Below, one piece after another: positions 55,909 through 64,000 of a stretch of 64,000 nt of DNA. The stretch spans positions 1 through 64,000 of the forward strand of contig CAMDMZ010000009.1 of the NCBI GenBank assembly GCA_945902805.1, given 5' to 3'. Origin of the DNA: Propionivibrio dicarboxylicus (GTDB lineage: Bacteria; Pseudomonadota; Gammaproteobacteria; Burkholderiales; Rhodocyclaceae). The notes under the pieces are model-generated. The model did no database searches. It had not been told where the DNA came from and worked only from the letters and a program-made list of their open reading frames with translations. A program made the position numbers and the translations under genes. Numbering within the stretch: position 1 is the first letter of the stretch; every line of letters begins with the position of its first letter.

Positions 55909-57067
55909 ACTGCCGCCGCCCTCGCCCGATGCCGCAACGGCAAGCCAGGCACTGACCAAAATCATCGCCGCCGAAATCGAGGCTGGCGGCGGCTGGATGA
56001 GTTTTGCCCGTTACATGGAGTTGGCACTATATGCGCCGGGGCTGGGCTACTACAGCGGCGGCTCGCACAAGTTTGGCGCCGAGGGCGACTTCCTCACCGC
56101 ACCGGAACTCACCCCCTTGTTCGGCCAGGCATTGGCGCGGCAGATCGCACAAATTTTGCACGCGTCGGCACCCTTGGTGATCGAAGCCGGCGCCGGCAGT
56201 GGCCGCCTGGCGGCCGATCTCCTGCCGGCCCTCGATGCACTTGGCGCCCTGCCTGAGCGCTACTGCATCCTTGAGCTTTCCGGCGAACTACACGCCCGCC
56301 AACAGGCAATGCTCGCCGAGCATGCGCCTGACTACCTCGCGCGCGTCGAATGGCTGGACGAACTGCCCGAAAAATTTTCCGGCTGCCTGATCGGCAATGA
56401 AGTGCTCGATGCGATGCCAACGCATGCGGTGCGCTGGACTGAGGCGGGGGTCGACGAAGGCGGCGTCATACTCGACAACGAGCGTCTGGCATGGGGCAAC
56501 CGCCCAGCCGGCGCGACGTTACGTACGGCGGCCGGATCGTTGTCGGTAGTGGCTCCCTATCGCGGTGAAATCAGCCTCACCGTTCGCGCCTGGGTCGGGG
56601 AACTCGCACGTCGCCTCGACAAAGGTGCCTTGCTCTTGCTCGACTACGGCCTGCCGCGCCGAGAACTGTATCTGCCGCAGCGCGATGGCGGCACCGTGCG
56701 TTGCCATTATCGCCATCGTGCGCACGACGATCCTTTCTGGTATCCCGGTCTTTCGGATATCACCTCTCACGTGGATTTCACCGCTGTCGCCGAGACCGGC
56801 TTCGATGCCGGTTTGGAAGTCTTGGGCTACACCGCGCAAGCCAATTTCCTAATCAATTGCGGTATCGGCGAACTGCTGCTCGAAAAAGTCGGCGCTGGCG
56901 GGACGGCGGCCGGGGCCGGGCTGAAGGCCCAAGGTGCGGTCAATATCCTTCTGTCGCCCAACGAAATGGGCGAATTGTTCAAAGTAATCGCCATGGGGCG
57001 CGGCCTGAGCTCTGATGTGCTGCCGCTGATCGGATTCAAGCGCGGCGACCGAACGCACGCGCTGTAA
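55898..57067 (+). CDS. MidA/NDUFAF7-like SAM-dependent methyltransferase
   Basis: A 389-aa class I methyltransferase of the DUF185 group; in mitochondria the relative methylates an arginine of complex I, but the bacterial substrate is unproven. It has FARYMELALYAPGLGYYSGG, the SAM loop VIEAGAGSGRLAADLL, and NEVLDAMPTHAVRW. Residues 329-337 (EKVGAGGTA) are a 25/27 copy of the dispersed repeat, in a loop just before the C-terminal KAQGAVNILLSPNEMGELFK. It overlaps the paiB gene and converges with the caspase-like gene. Confidence 0.88.
   Translation: MRAELPPPSPDAATASQALTKIIAAEIEAGGGWMSFARYMELALYAPGLGYYSGGSHKFGAEGDFLTAPELTPLFGQALARQIAQILHASAPLVIEAGAGSGRLAADLLPALDALGALPERYCILELSGELHARQQAMLAEHAPDYLARVEWLDELPEKFSGCLIGNEVLDAMPTHAVRWTEAGVDEGGVILDNERLAWGNRPAGATLRTAAGSLSVVAPYRGEISLTVRAWVGELARRLDKGALLLLDYGLPRRELYLPQRDGGTVRCHYRHRAHDDPFWYPGLSDITSHVDFTAVAETGFDAGLEVLGYTAQANFLINCGIGELLLEKVGAGGTAAGAGLKAQGAVNILLSPNEMGELFKVIAMGRGLSSDVLPLIGFKRGDRTHAL
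56882..56908 (+). repeat. Dispersed 27-bp repeat, copy 11 (in MidA-like gene, sense)
   Basis: 25 of 27 matches, read in frame as EKVGAGGTA. Confidence 0.85.
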
Positions 57068-57093
57068 ATCGCCGTGGCAGCTTGTGGCCAGCC

Positions 57094-60009
57094 TTAGCGG
57101 GCGTCGCGCAGCTTGAATATCGGCTGCTCGGCCAACGTTCCGGGAGCAATCAGTTGCGGTGTCTGTGGCCCCGCCTCCTTGTCCCGATTCTTTTCCATGA
57201 TCAAGCGCGCTGCGTCGAACAGTTCACGTTGCGAAAGCATGCCATCGCGATCAGTATCCGATTCGCGCGCCATGGCAGAAAGCAGCGAGTAGGTGAACAA
57301 TCCATGCTTCCCTTCGTCATGCTCCTGCGATTTCTCGTCACTCTTCGATGCCAGCATCAAAGAAAACAGTGACGCCGCCGAGCGCTTAAGCAGGGAATGC
57401 GACTCGAACTTGCCCTCGATGCCGCGCGCATGGCAGGTGTCGACAATCAGGAGCCGACGACCCGCCGTATTCCTGAGGCTATCGAAAAAGGTCGACCACG
57501 AAATCAGGTTTTCGGGCTCGGTACCCTTTGCCAGGCGCGAAAGATCCATCGCCTTGACATCGCGCGGGACAAAATAATAGTTGCCGGCTTTGTCGCTGAC
57601 GCCGTGGGAAGCCAGGAAAATGATCGCTGTATCGGCGGCTTCGGCCTGCTGAACGAAATCAAGCGCATCCATGATTACTTTCTTGCCCGGCTTCTCTCCC
57701 GTGTTGTCGCTAATCACGCGGATGAAGGCTTGCTTGAAGAACGGCGTGGCATTAGTGAGCAGGGTATTTGACATGACTTCGGCATCATTGGCGGCATACG
57801 CCAGCGTCGTTTCCTCGGACAAAGCGGGGAAGGCGTTTACGCCGATAGCCAGGAGATACAGGTTGCCCGCGACATTGGCGATCGTCATTTCGTCGGGCAA
57901 GGCGATGTAGGTCTCGGCAACGCCCATGGAAAGACCATTGAACGCCTCTACCCGAATATCGTTCTCGCGCTTCGATAAGGGCAGGCTGATCTGGCGCGTA
58001 AACCCGCCGGACTCGGCTTCCGAAAGATGTCGTTCACGCGCTGGAGTGACCGGTATGCCATTCACAAATACCGCGATGTCACGCGTTGCCGTCGCGCCGC
58101 GATCACCTTTGATCTGCAGCCGGACATTGGCTCGGCCAGTGACTTTGTCAATATCGTCGACGCGCAAATGTAGCCGCGGCGGAGCAATCTCGCCGATGCG
58201 CGCAATATCGTAGCGAGGTACGGCCTGCCGCGCCGTGTCATCGATTGCCGCGCGGAAACCATCATGAACGACATCCGGACGATAAAGGATGCGGTCAAAC
58301 TGGACCGCACGGAGGAAATCCGGCGTCTGCTCCTTGCCCCGATTGACGTGCCAACCAACGAAGGTGTCGCCAAATACCGACGAGATGTAGTGGCCATCAG
58401 GCAACCAGGAAATCCACTCGCGATCATTGTTGTGCTGAAAATAGGCAAACACCTCGGCGCCATCCTGCATTCGGTACCACCGTATCGTGCCGTCAGAGAG
58501 AGCCGCCAAGGCGAGCTTTCCACTTTGGCTGACATTAACGGCCCAGGCCACGGCCGGGAGCTTTACCGCCCACAGTTGGCGCGCCTCCTGATCGAGCAAG
58601 CGCACTGCCCATTCCGTGCCGAGCAGGACATGTTTTCGATCGGGAGCAATGGCATAACTGCGGGCCATTTCATAATCATCAAGTTGTGGTGTCTTGCCAT
58701 TGATTCGCGGCGCATAGGTGTTCTTCCAGCCAGTCACTTCCAGGCCAGGTGTCAGCAGAATAGGCGGCAAAACCAGTGCCGCTGGTGGTGTGGTTGGCGC
58801 CTGATCACCGGCTCCGAGGGCTGAGAATGAACGGTTTAGCGGCAAGCCTGGCGCGGATGGATAGTGGATCAGTGCGCCGTCGGGCGAGACATGCAGCCGG
58901 CCATGTGCCTCGTTAAAATCAATAATATCGGGACCACGAACGAGATCCACCTTGGCCGCTGGACCGAGCACGCCAAATCCGGGATCTTCGGCGGCAAACG
59001 CAATCCGATTGCCAGACATTTGCTGCAATTCAGGTATCCGATTGTTCGAGACGAGTATTGTCTGCAACGGCCCGGTCCCGCCCTCGCCCCAGCGATAGAC
59101 CGGATTCTTGCCCGTGCCGCCGTAATCACCCGCAGCGTAGAGCGTCTTGCCGTCACTCGCCCACACCACGCTCAAGATCGCTTTTTGATCTTGCAACGGA
59201 AGCGATGGTGGGCTAAACAGAAAGTTGAGATTGAGGCCTGAAACCACCGACACGGCGGCCGTATCGACAAACCCAAGCGCGATCTTCGAGGCGTCAGGCG
59301 AGAAGCGAACCGAGATCGGCTTGCTGCCACCAGGAACAACACGGCGGCCAAGAATCTTGAAGTTCGAATCATAAAGACGGGTCATGCCGTCCAATGAAAC
59401 AGTGGCCAGGCGGCCGGCGCGATCGAAATCCATATCGGTCAGTTTGTCGCGATATTGGGTATCGCGAGCGATGACTTGGCCATCTGCTATCTGAACAACA
59501 TCCAGCCCGGCGCGCCCCTGCAATCCCACTGCGAGATGTTTGCCATCGGGCGACCAAGCCAAGGCGTGAATCGCATCGCGAAACCCGCCAATCCGCCGAA
59601 TCAATTCGCCGCTGGTCGTGTCCAGAAGATAAACCGATGCGGTCCCGTCCCAGTCCCAGCCGGTCCAACCACCGGCCGCAAGTGTCTTGCCATCCGGCGA
59701 CAGTGCAAGACCAAACAGCTGCCCTTCATGGCCGCTGTCCATTGGCACCCGAAGTGTGGCAATCAGACGCATCTGCGGCAACTGCCAGATGCGGATGGTT
59801 TTGTCGTCACCCGCCGTAATCACCCGGTCACGTGCCGCGTCGACCACAATGCGGCGGATCAGGGTGGTGTGCATTCCCGTTTCGACCCGGAATATGGGCA
59901 AACGCGATGGCTCGCCAGCAATCACAGCCGGGATACCGACGAGCGTCAGCAAGACCAGCAGTAGCGTTCGCCTAAGGCCGGACACGACCACTATCCAAAC
60001 GGTCTTCAT
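57094..60009 (-). CDS. Exported WD40/caspase-like protein with EF-hand
   Basis: A 971-aa predicted secreted or periplasmic protein. A signal peptide (residues about 1-32) is followed by a WD40-type beta-propeller (repeats such as ITAGDDKTIRIWQLP, ALAWSPDGKHLAVGLQG, VVWASDGKTLYAAGD). A second region holds a Big/Ig-like segment, and the C-terminal caspase-like (peptidase C14) domain has catalytic His802 in LASHGVSDKAG and Cys859 in VDTCHARG. A canonical EF-hand loop (DTDRDGMLSQRE, about 918-929) suggests calcium control. Start ATG 60009 gives this signal; the open frame reaches 60147 inside the upstream gene. It overlaps the exoprotein gene by 38 nt. Confidence 0.88.
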   Translation of the reverse strand: MKTVWIVVVSGLRRTLLLVLLTLVGIPAVIAGEPSRLPIFRVETGMHTTLIRRIVVDAARDRVITAGDDKTIRIWQLPQMRLIATLRVPMDSGHEGQLFGLALSPDGKTLAAGGWTGWDWDGTASVYLLDTTSGELIRRIGGFRDAIHALAWSPDGKHLAVGLQGRAGLDVVQIADGQVIARDTQYRDKLTDMDFDRAGRLATVSLDGMTRLYDSNFKILGRRVVPGGSKPISVRFSPDASKIALGFVDTAAVSVVSGLNLNFLFSPPSLPLQDQKAILSVVWASDGKTLYAAGDYGGTGKNPVYRWGEGGTGPLQTILVSNNRIPELQQMSGNRIAFAAEDPGFGVLGPAAKVDLVRGPDIIDFNEAHGRLHVSPDGALIHYPSAPGLPLNRSFSALGAGDQAPTTPPAALVLPPILLTPGLEVTGWKNTYAPRINGKTPQLDDYEMARSYAIAPDRKHVLLGTEWAVRLLDQEARQLWAVKLPAVAWAVNVSQSGKLALAALSDGTIRWYRMQDGAEVFAYFQHNNDREWISWLPDGHYISSVFGDTFVGWHVNRGKEQTPDFLRAVQFDRILYRPDVVHDGFRAAIDDTARQAVPRYDIARIGEIAPPRLHLRVDDIDKVTGRANVRLQIKGDRGATATRDIAVFVNGIPVTPARERHLSEAESGGFTRQISLPLSKRENDIRVEAFNGLSMGVAETYIALPDEMTIANVAGNLYLLAIGVNAFPALSEETTLAYAANDAEVMSNTLLTNATPFFKQAFIRVISDNTGEKPGKKVIMDALDFVQQAEAADTAIIFLASHGVSDKAGNYYFVPRDVKAMDLSRLAKGTEPENLISWSTFFDSLRNTAGRRLLIVDTCHARGIEGKFESHSLLKRSAASLFSLMLASKSDEKSQEHDEGKHGLFTYSLLSAMARESDTDRDGMLSQRELFDAARLIMEKNRDKEAGPQTPQLIAPGTLAEQPIFKLRDAR

Positions 60010-63000
60010 GACCAAAGTCGGTTTCCCGTGCCTCGCCGCGACCAGCAGAAAACACCAAAATCGGAACCGCGAAGTTTTGCATCTCCAGCGTCGGCGATCC
60101 GATAGATGGGGCATTGGCGGTGATGCTTGCGCTATCCGGAGCGGCATCGGTCAAGGTTTCCGGTTCGGTTCCGGCGAATTGTAGTGGCTCGTCGACCGCT
60201 GTCTGAACAGTCACTTCAGCGACAAAAATCTCGCCAAAACTATCGCCCGAATTGCTCTCGGGCGCACCGGCGCTCGCGACATTCACCACTCCGGGCGACG
60301 TGCCTGTCGCGCTTACTGCGCCCGGCGCTCCAGTCGCTCCGCCAGGACTTTGTCCAGGCGCCGACGCACTGGCGAGACTAGGGGAGGCACCGCCGATACT
60401 GACGCCACCGGGGGCTGACGGCGGCAAGGCGCCGGGAATCGGTGGAGCACCGGGCCCGGCGATTGTGGGACCAACTGAAATGGCTGGACTAACAGTGGGA
60501 GTATGAGGAATTCGTGGAACGGTAGCCAAGTTAATTGTGTCTGTGTATGTGACACCATTCGAGTCCGAAATTGAACGGGTTCCAAAGGTCGACTGAATAC
60601 CCGTGTAGGACGGATTTGCAAAAGTGACTTGTCCGTTTGGTGCTGCGATGGAGATGTTGCCCTCAGCACGCACTTCGTGCATGTTGATATTTCCGTGTTG
60701 GGCGACCATGTTCACACTGGCGGCCCCAAGATCCGTGGGATTCCACTCTGCGGGATTAGCGACCACGGCCACGTGCGCACCAATAGTGCTAGTTACCGTG
60801 ATGTTGCCTTGAGTTGATGTTATGGATATTGGCTCCGTCGTTTCGATCTGCTCGATGCTCACATTCCGCCCCGCAGTAACTGTGAATGGTTGAGGGGCAT
60901 GGACAATCGGGGGAGGACTGAAATAAGGGAATTCACCATAGGAAACGTGAGTTCTGCGCAATGAAATATCACCACTGGCAGTCACCGCAAGACCACCGGT
61001 ATTACCCATGATCCAGGTGGTCGAGCCCGCAGGACCCAGTGTGATATTGCCAAAAATACTGGTATCGAACGGACCCGCCCAAGTCGGAACTGGAACGCCG
61101 GCAATGGTCAAGTTCTCTATATCCAGGAAGGGATTGGTTCCTGCCGACAACACGGCCGAATCTGCATCAAGCGAAGTATTGTCATTAAGCAACGCATGAG
61201 TAATGCTTAGATCGCGCCCAGCTTTGGCAACCAAAGCGCCAGCGATGCCGCCTCGGAAACTAATGTCGCGCCCGGCATATAGCCGAGGCGACCTGTTTAA
61301 AGTTACCGGAATGCCAGTGATATCCTCTGCCGCGACCAGCGTTAACGATGGCGCATTCATGGCCAGATTGGTGATCGAACCGGTTGTCGAGATCGCGTTG
61401 ATTACAGGAGCAAAATCACCGGTATTGAAGCCTGTGATTCCAGCATAGCCAGCAAGATCGATCCGGTCTATGGAACCCTCACGGGTCCTCATCACTCCGC
61501 CGCCGCTAATCCAGCCATGGGTGGATTTGATTGTCAGGTGCCCGCCGGTGCGAACAGAAGTCGGATGAATATCTCCTATCGCTTCCAGATACAAGTTGCC
61601 ATTTTTGGCATCGATATCACTGACGAACCCGGTCGATAACGGGAATCCATAAACTGGGTCCGTGGCAGGATTGGGATCGACTACCCAGCTTTGAGAAATT
61701 CCACCTGACCCGGCAATGATTCGAATATCCGCATTATTGCTATAAATACGCTGATTGACGAACACACCATTGCCACCGCTTATCGTCACCGATCCAGTCG
61801 TATCAGGAATGGTCTGACTGATCGTCACGTTACCGTGGGTCGATGTCAATGAAAGTGGACCGGTGGTGAAATAGCCAGTCGTTACGGGGTCATTCACTCC
61901 CGCAGGTACCGGACCATTTGTCAGGTCCGCATACGAACTCACCAGAATGGCACCCTTGTCTGAGCTTATCTTGAGTGAAGGGGCGATATTCACGGCGCCA
62001 CCCGTGGAAACCAGCGCCAAGCTTCCCGCATCCACACTTGCCAGGGTGGCCTTGTAGGTGGCAATCGGCTGATTGAGATTGATGTTGCCCGTCGCCACCA
62101 GGCTAATCTGGCCACCCGGTAAGGCGTTCCGATTGATCGTCGGATAGGTGCTATCGCTACGATCCCACGGCCCTACTTTGGCATCAACATTGATATCGCC
62201 ACCAGCCTGCATCGCCAGATTGGCGCCGGTGGTGGTATTGGCAACCACTTGATTGATGTTGATATTGCCGGCAGCAGCAAACAGAGTATTTCCGGTTGTT
62301 TCGTACACCGGCACATTGATGTTGATGTCGCCACCCGTCGAGCGGACCGTCAACGCGCCGCTGGTGACCATGGACCCGGTATTGATGGTCTGTCCGGCCG
62401 TCACCGAAATTGGCCCGTTTCCGGCGCGCAACTGTCGGGTCTGCGGCGCACCATAGGTATCCACACCGTTTGCAGCCAACACGACCGAGGCGCCGGCGCT
62501 CGCCGAGATGGGACTATTCGCCGACACGATATCCTGATTGACAAGGACATCATGGCCGGCCGCCAGCCCAATGCCGCCGCCGATATTGTCGATGCGGGCA
62601 TTGACTTCGATATTTCCTCCAGCCCCAGCAGATAATCCACCCGCAATGTTGGCGATCGGTGAATTGATGAAAATCGAACCAGCGGCGAAAAGAGCGACGC
62701 TTCCAGCATCGCTACCAATCGCGGTACCTACGGTAATCGATCCACCGCTGGCAACGGCAACACCACCAGCGCCCTGGAGGGTACCGGTAAGAATATCCCC
62801 GCCGGAATAGACCGAAACCGAACCGGAGCCACCGTAGAAGCCACCGGACCCAAACGAGACACCGCTGTTTCCGCTCACGTTCAGGCTGCCACCATCGATG
62901 GCGATATCGCGCGCCAGGTTTAATGTCCGTCCGGCTGACAAGGTGGCCGACGTTGCGCCCAAGCCATGAACCGGGGCATTGACAGCGAGGTCAAGCCCGG

Positions 63001-64000
63001 CAACGGCAGTCAGCCCACCGGCGCCAAAAACGAGTCCTTGATTGATGCTCAGACTCGAACCGGCACTGAGTGAAACGGCGCCACTGGCAATAATGGCCCC
63101 AGTGCTCAGGTTGCCGCTGGCCTGGAGAGCAACCGAGCCGCTGCCGGCATAAGCTCCCCCAGAACCGGTGAACAGCAGATTGCGGCCGGCGTTCGCCGTA
63201 ATGCTGCCACTATCAATAACAATCGGTTGGGAAATAGTGGCATCGCCATCTGTGCGAATCGCCACCGTACTGTTACTGCCACCATTTACGGATGAATTGA
63301 GAAACAGATTTCCTGAACTGGCAAGCGAAAGGGTACCGTTCAATCCCATTCCAATCGGCTGGCCAATCGTCAGGTCTATCGGTGACGAAAGAGAAATCGG
63401 TCCACTACCGCCCTGGATTGCTCCGTGCAGGGATAGGGAACCGGAACCCGGATTGAGAACAATTGCCCCAGTGCTCTGGATCTCGCCAGTATCCAGGCCG
63501 TTGCCTGCAGTAAGCGAAACAGATGCATTTCCGGCGTAAAGGCCGGCGCCTGCGGTGAACCGCGTTTGCCCGCCGGAACGGGCAGTGATCGCCCCGGAGT
63601 CGGTAGAAATTGACTGGTTGACCAATAGATTCTGGCCGGCATTGAGGAGCACGGCACCGCCAGGTGCGCCGGTACTTCCCGGGGCGTGTTGTGCGCCATC
63701 AATACGGGCATTAATCTCGATGTTGCGCCGAGCCACGACATTGAGTGACGCACCGGATTGCAGGTTAAGCAAGGGCTGGTTCACGTTAACGTCTTCGCCG
63801 CTCTCAAGAAACAGGTAGCCGTTAGTCGCAATAAATGGTGAGTTGATTCGTATGGAACCGGCCTGCGCACTCAGATTGACGCCCGTCAGCGAACTGACCG
63901 TACCGCCAAGATCGACGCCAAGGCTACCCGTGATTTGTATTGGCCCACTACCCGCAAACAAGCCACCGGACGAAGTAATGTCGGCTCGCCCGGCTGCGAC
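59972..64000 (-). CDS. Haemagglutinin-type repeat exoprotein, partial (5' end outside)
   Basis: The last about 1342 codons of a very large protein; the frame is open through the window edge. It consists of imperfect beta-helix-type repeats rich in Gly, Ser, Asn, Ala and Thr, of the form AGNININQ-, GGDINVDAKV, GEDVNVNQPL and AAGHDVLVNQDI, as in filamentous haemagglutinin/two-partner-secretion proteins. The C-terminus is a Pro/Gly/Ala/Ser-rich stretch (GPTIAGPGAPPIPGALPPSA) before a final charged tail. Signal peptide, TPS domain and any partner transporter would lie outside the window. It is co-oriented with, and overlaps, the caspase-like gene. Confidence 0.8.
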   Translation of the reverse strand, partial: VAAGRADITSSGGLFAGSGPIQITGSLGVDLGGTVSSLTGVNLSAQAGSIRINSPFIATNGYLFLESGEDVNVNQPLLNLQSGASLNVVARRNIEINARIDGAQHAPGSTGAPGGAVLLNAGQNLLVNQSISTDSGAITARSGGQTRFTAGAGLYAGNASVSLTAGNGLDTGEIQSTGAIVLNPGSGSLSLHGAIQGGSGPISLSSPIDLTIGQPIGMGLNGTLSLASSGNLFLNSSVNGGSNSTVAIRTDGDATISQPIVIDSGSITANAGRNLLFTGSGGAYAGSGSVALQASGNLSTGAIIASGAVSLSAGSSLSINQGLVFGAGGLTAVAGLDLAVNAPVHGLGATSATLSAGRTLNLARDIAIDGGSLNVSGNSGVSFGSGGFYGGSGSVSVYSGGDILTGTLQGAGGVAVASGGSITVGTAIGSDAGSVALFAAGSIFINSPIANIAGGLSAGAGGNIEVNARIDNIGGGIGLAAGHDVLVNQDIVSANSPISASAGASVVLAANGVDTYGAPQTRQLRAGNGPISVTAGQTINTGSMVTSGALTVRSTGGDININVPVYETTGNTLFAAAGNININQVVANTTTGANLAMQAGGDINVDAKVGPWDRSDSTYPTINRNALPGGQISLVATGNINLNQPIATYKATLASVDAGSLALVSTGGAVNIAPSLKISSDKGAILVSSYADLTNGPVPAGVNDPVTTGYFTTGPLSLTSTHGNVTISQTIPDTTGSVTISGGNGVFVNQRIYSNNADIRIIAGSGGISQSWVVDPNPATDPVYGFPLSTGFVSDIDAKNGNLYLEAIGDIHPTSVRTGGHLTIKSTHGWISGGGVMRTREGSIDRIDLAGYAGITGFNTGDFAPVINAISTTGSITNLAMNAPSLTLVAAEDITGIPVTLNRSPRLYAGRDISFRGGIAGALVAKAGRDLSITHALLNDNTSLDADSAVLSAGTNPFLDIENLTIAGVPVPTWAGPFDTSIFGNITLGPAGSTTWIMGNTGGLAVTASGDISLRRTHVSYGEFPYFSPPPIVHAPQPFTVTAGRNVSIEQIETTEPISITSTQGNITVTSTIGAHVAVVANPAEWNPTDLGAASVNMVAQHGNINMHEVRAEGNISIAAPNGQVTFANPSYTGIQSTFGTRSISDSNGVTYTDTINLATVPRIPHTPTVSPAISVGPTIAGPGAPPIPGALPPSAPGGVSIGGASPSLASASAPGQSPGGATGAPGAVSATGTSPGVVNVASAGAPESNSGDSFGEIFVAEVTVQTAVDEPLQFAGTEPETLTDAAPDSASITANAPSIGSPTLEMQNFAVPILVFSAGRGEARETDFGHEDRLDSGRVRP

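Noticed and set aside
60011-60022. CAAAGTCGGTTTC near the end of the exoprotein gene resembles the repeat start
   Set aside because: The likeness stops after 9 bases.
1-64000. CRISPR array, prophage or integron
   Set aside because: No regularly spaced repeats, phage structural genes or integrase were found; the only repeat family is dispersed and unequally spaced.

Overview
The window is GC-rich, densely packed bacterial chromosome. Its gene order points to a betaproteobacterium, most likely Rhodocyclales-like. Evidence includes fmt/def, lysM-dprA-smg-topB, pilMNOPQ-aroK-aroB-dgt-gltB-gltD, the rng-maf-rlmH-rsfS-nadD run, a BPSS1780-type membrane protein and a class I PPK2. This placement is inferred from gene order and protein flavour; no database was searched.

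Layout. 1-360: the end of an IS256-type insertion sequence abuts the 3' remnant of a disrupted gene. 0.5-3.2 kb: a small unknown gene, metK with a structured attenuator-like leader, a DUF2237 gene and a glutathione peroxidase. 3.2-13.2 kb: fmt and def, separated by an opposite-strand MHYT-PAS-GGDEF-EAL gene, then lysM, dprA, smg, topB and a DUF924 gene. 13.3-21.4 kb: an EF-G-like GTPase, trmA, a DnaJ-like chaperone, an unknown gene, glmS and glmU. 21.5-38 kb: gltD, gltB, dgt, aroB, aroK, an Ig-like lipoprotein and pilQ-P-O-N-M, all on the minus strand. 38-46.7 kb: PBP1A, a diguanylate cyclase, quinone oxidoreductase, maeB, a ParA-like ATPase, a glycine-rich membrane protein and tRNA-Gly(CCC). 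46.7-54 kb: a minus-strand run of ten tightly packed genes (tcdA, folM-like, ttcA, BPSS1780-type, nadD, rsfS, rlmH, maf, rng, FKBP) centred on RNA and ribosome maintenance. 54-57 kb: ppk2, paiB-like and a MidA-like methyltransferase. 57-64 kb: an exported WD40/caspase-like/EF-hand protein overlapping a giant haemagglutinin-type repeat exoprotein that runs off the window.

The most unusual signal is a dispersed 27-bp repeat with the 20-base core AAAGTCGGTGCTGGCGAGAC. I find 11 copies with at least 23/27 matches and one weaker copy between 3.2 and 57 kb, on both strands. Eight copies are read in the same sense frame inside unrelated conserved enzymes (DprA, TopB, GltB, AroB, Qor, NadD, FolM-like, MidA-like), giving K-V-G-A-G-E-T-A-like peptides, mostly at tails or permissive loops. 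One lies antisense in fmt, a weak one antisense in glmU, and two lie at or beside translation starts. Its spread through housekeeping genes, near dprA and a type IV pilus operon, makes an uptake-signal-like or protein-tolerated mobile repeat worth testing.

A second theme is three minus- or plus-strand leaders (metK, gltB, glmU) in which a terminator-like hairpin sits only about 16-30 nt before the start codon. Transcription of those genes must pass through it, which suggests attenuation or controlled read-through.
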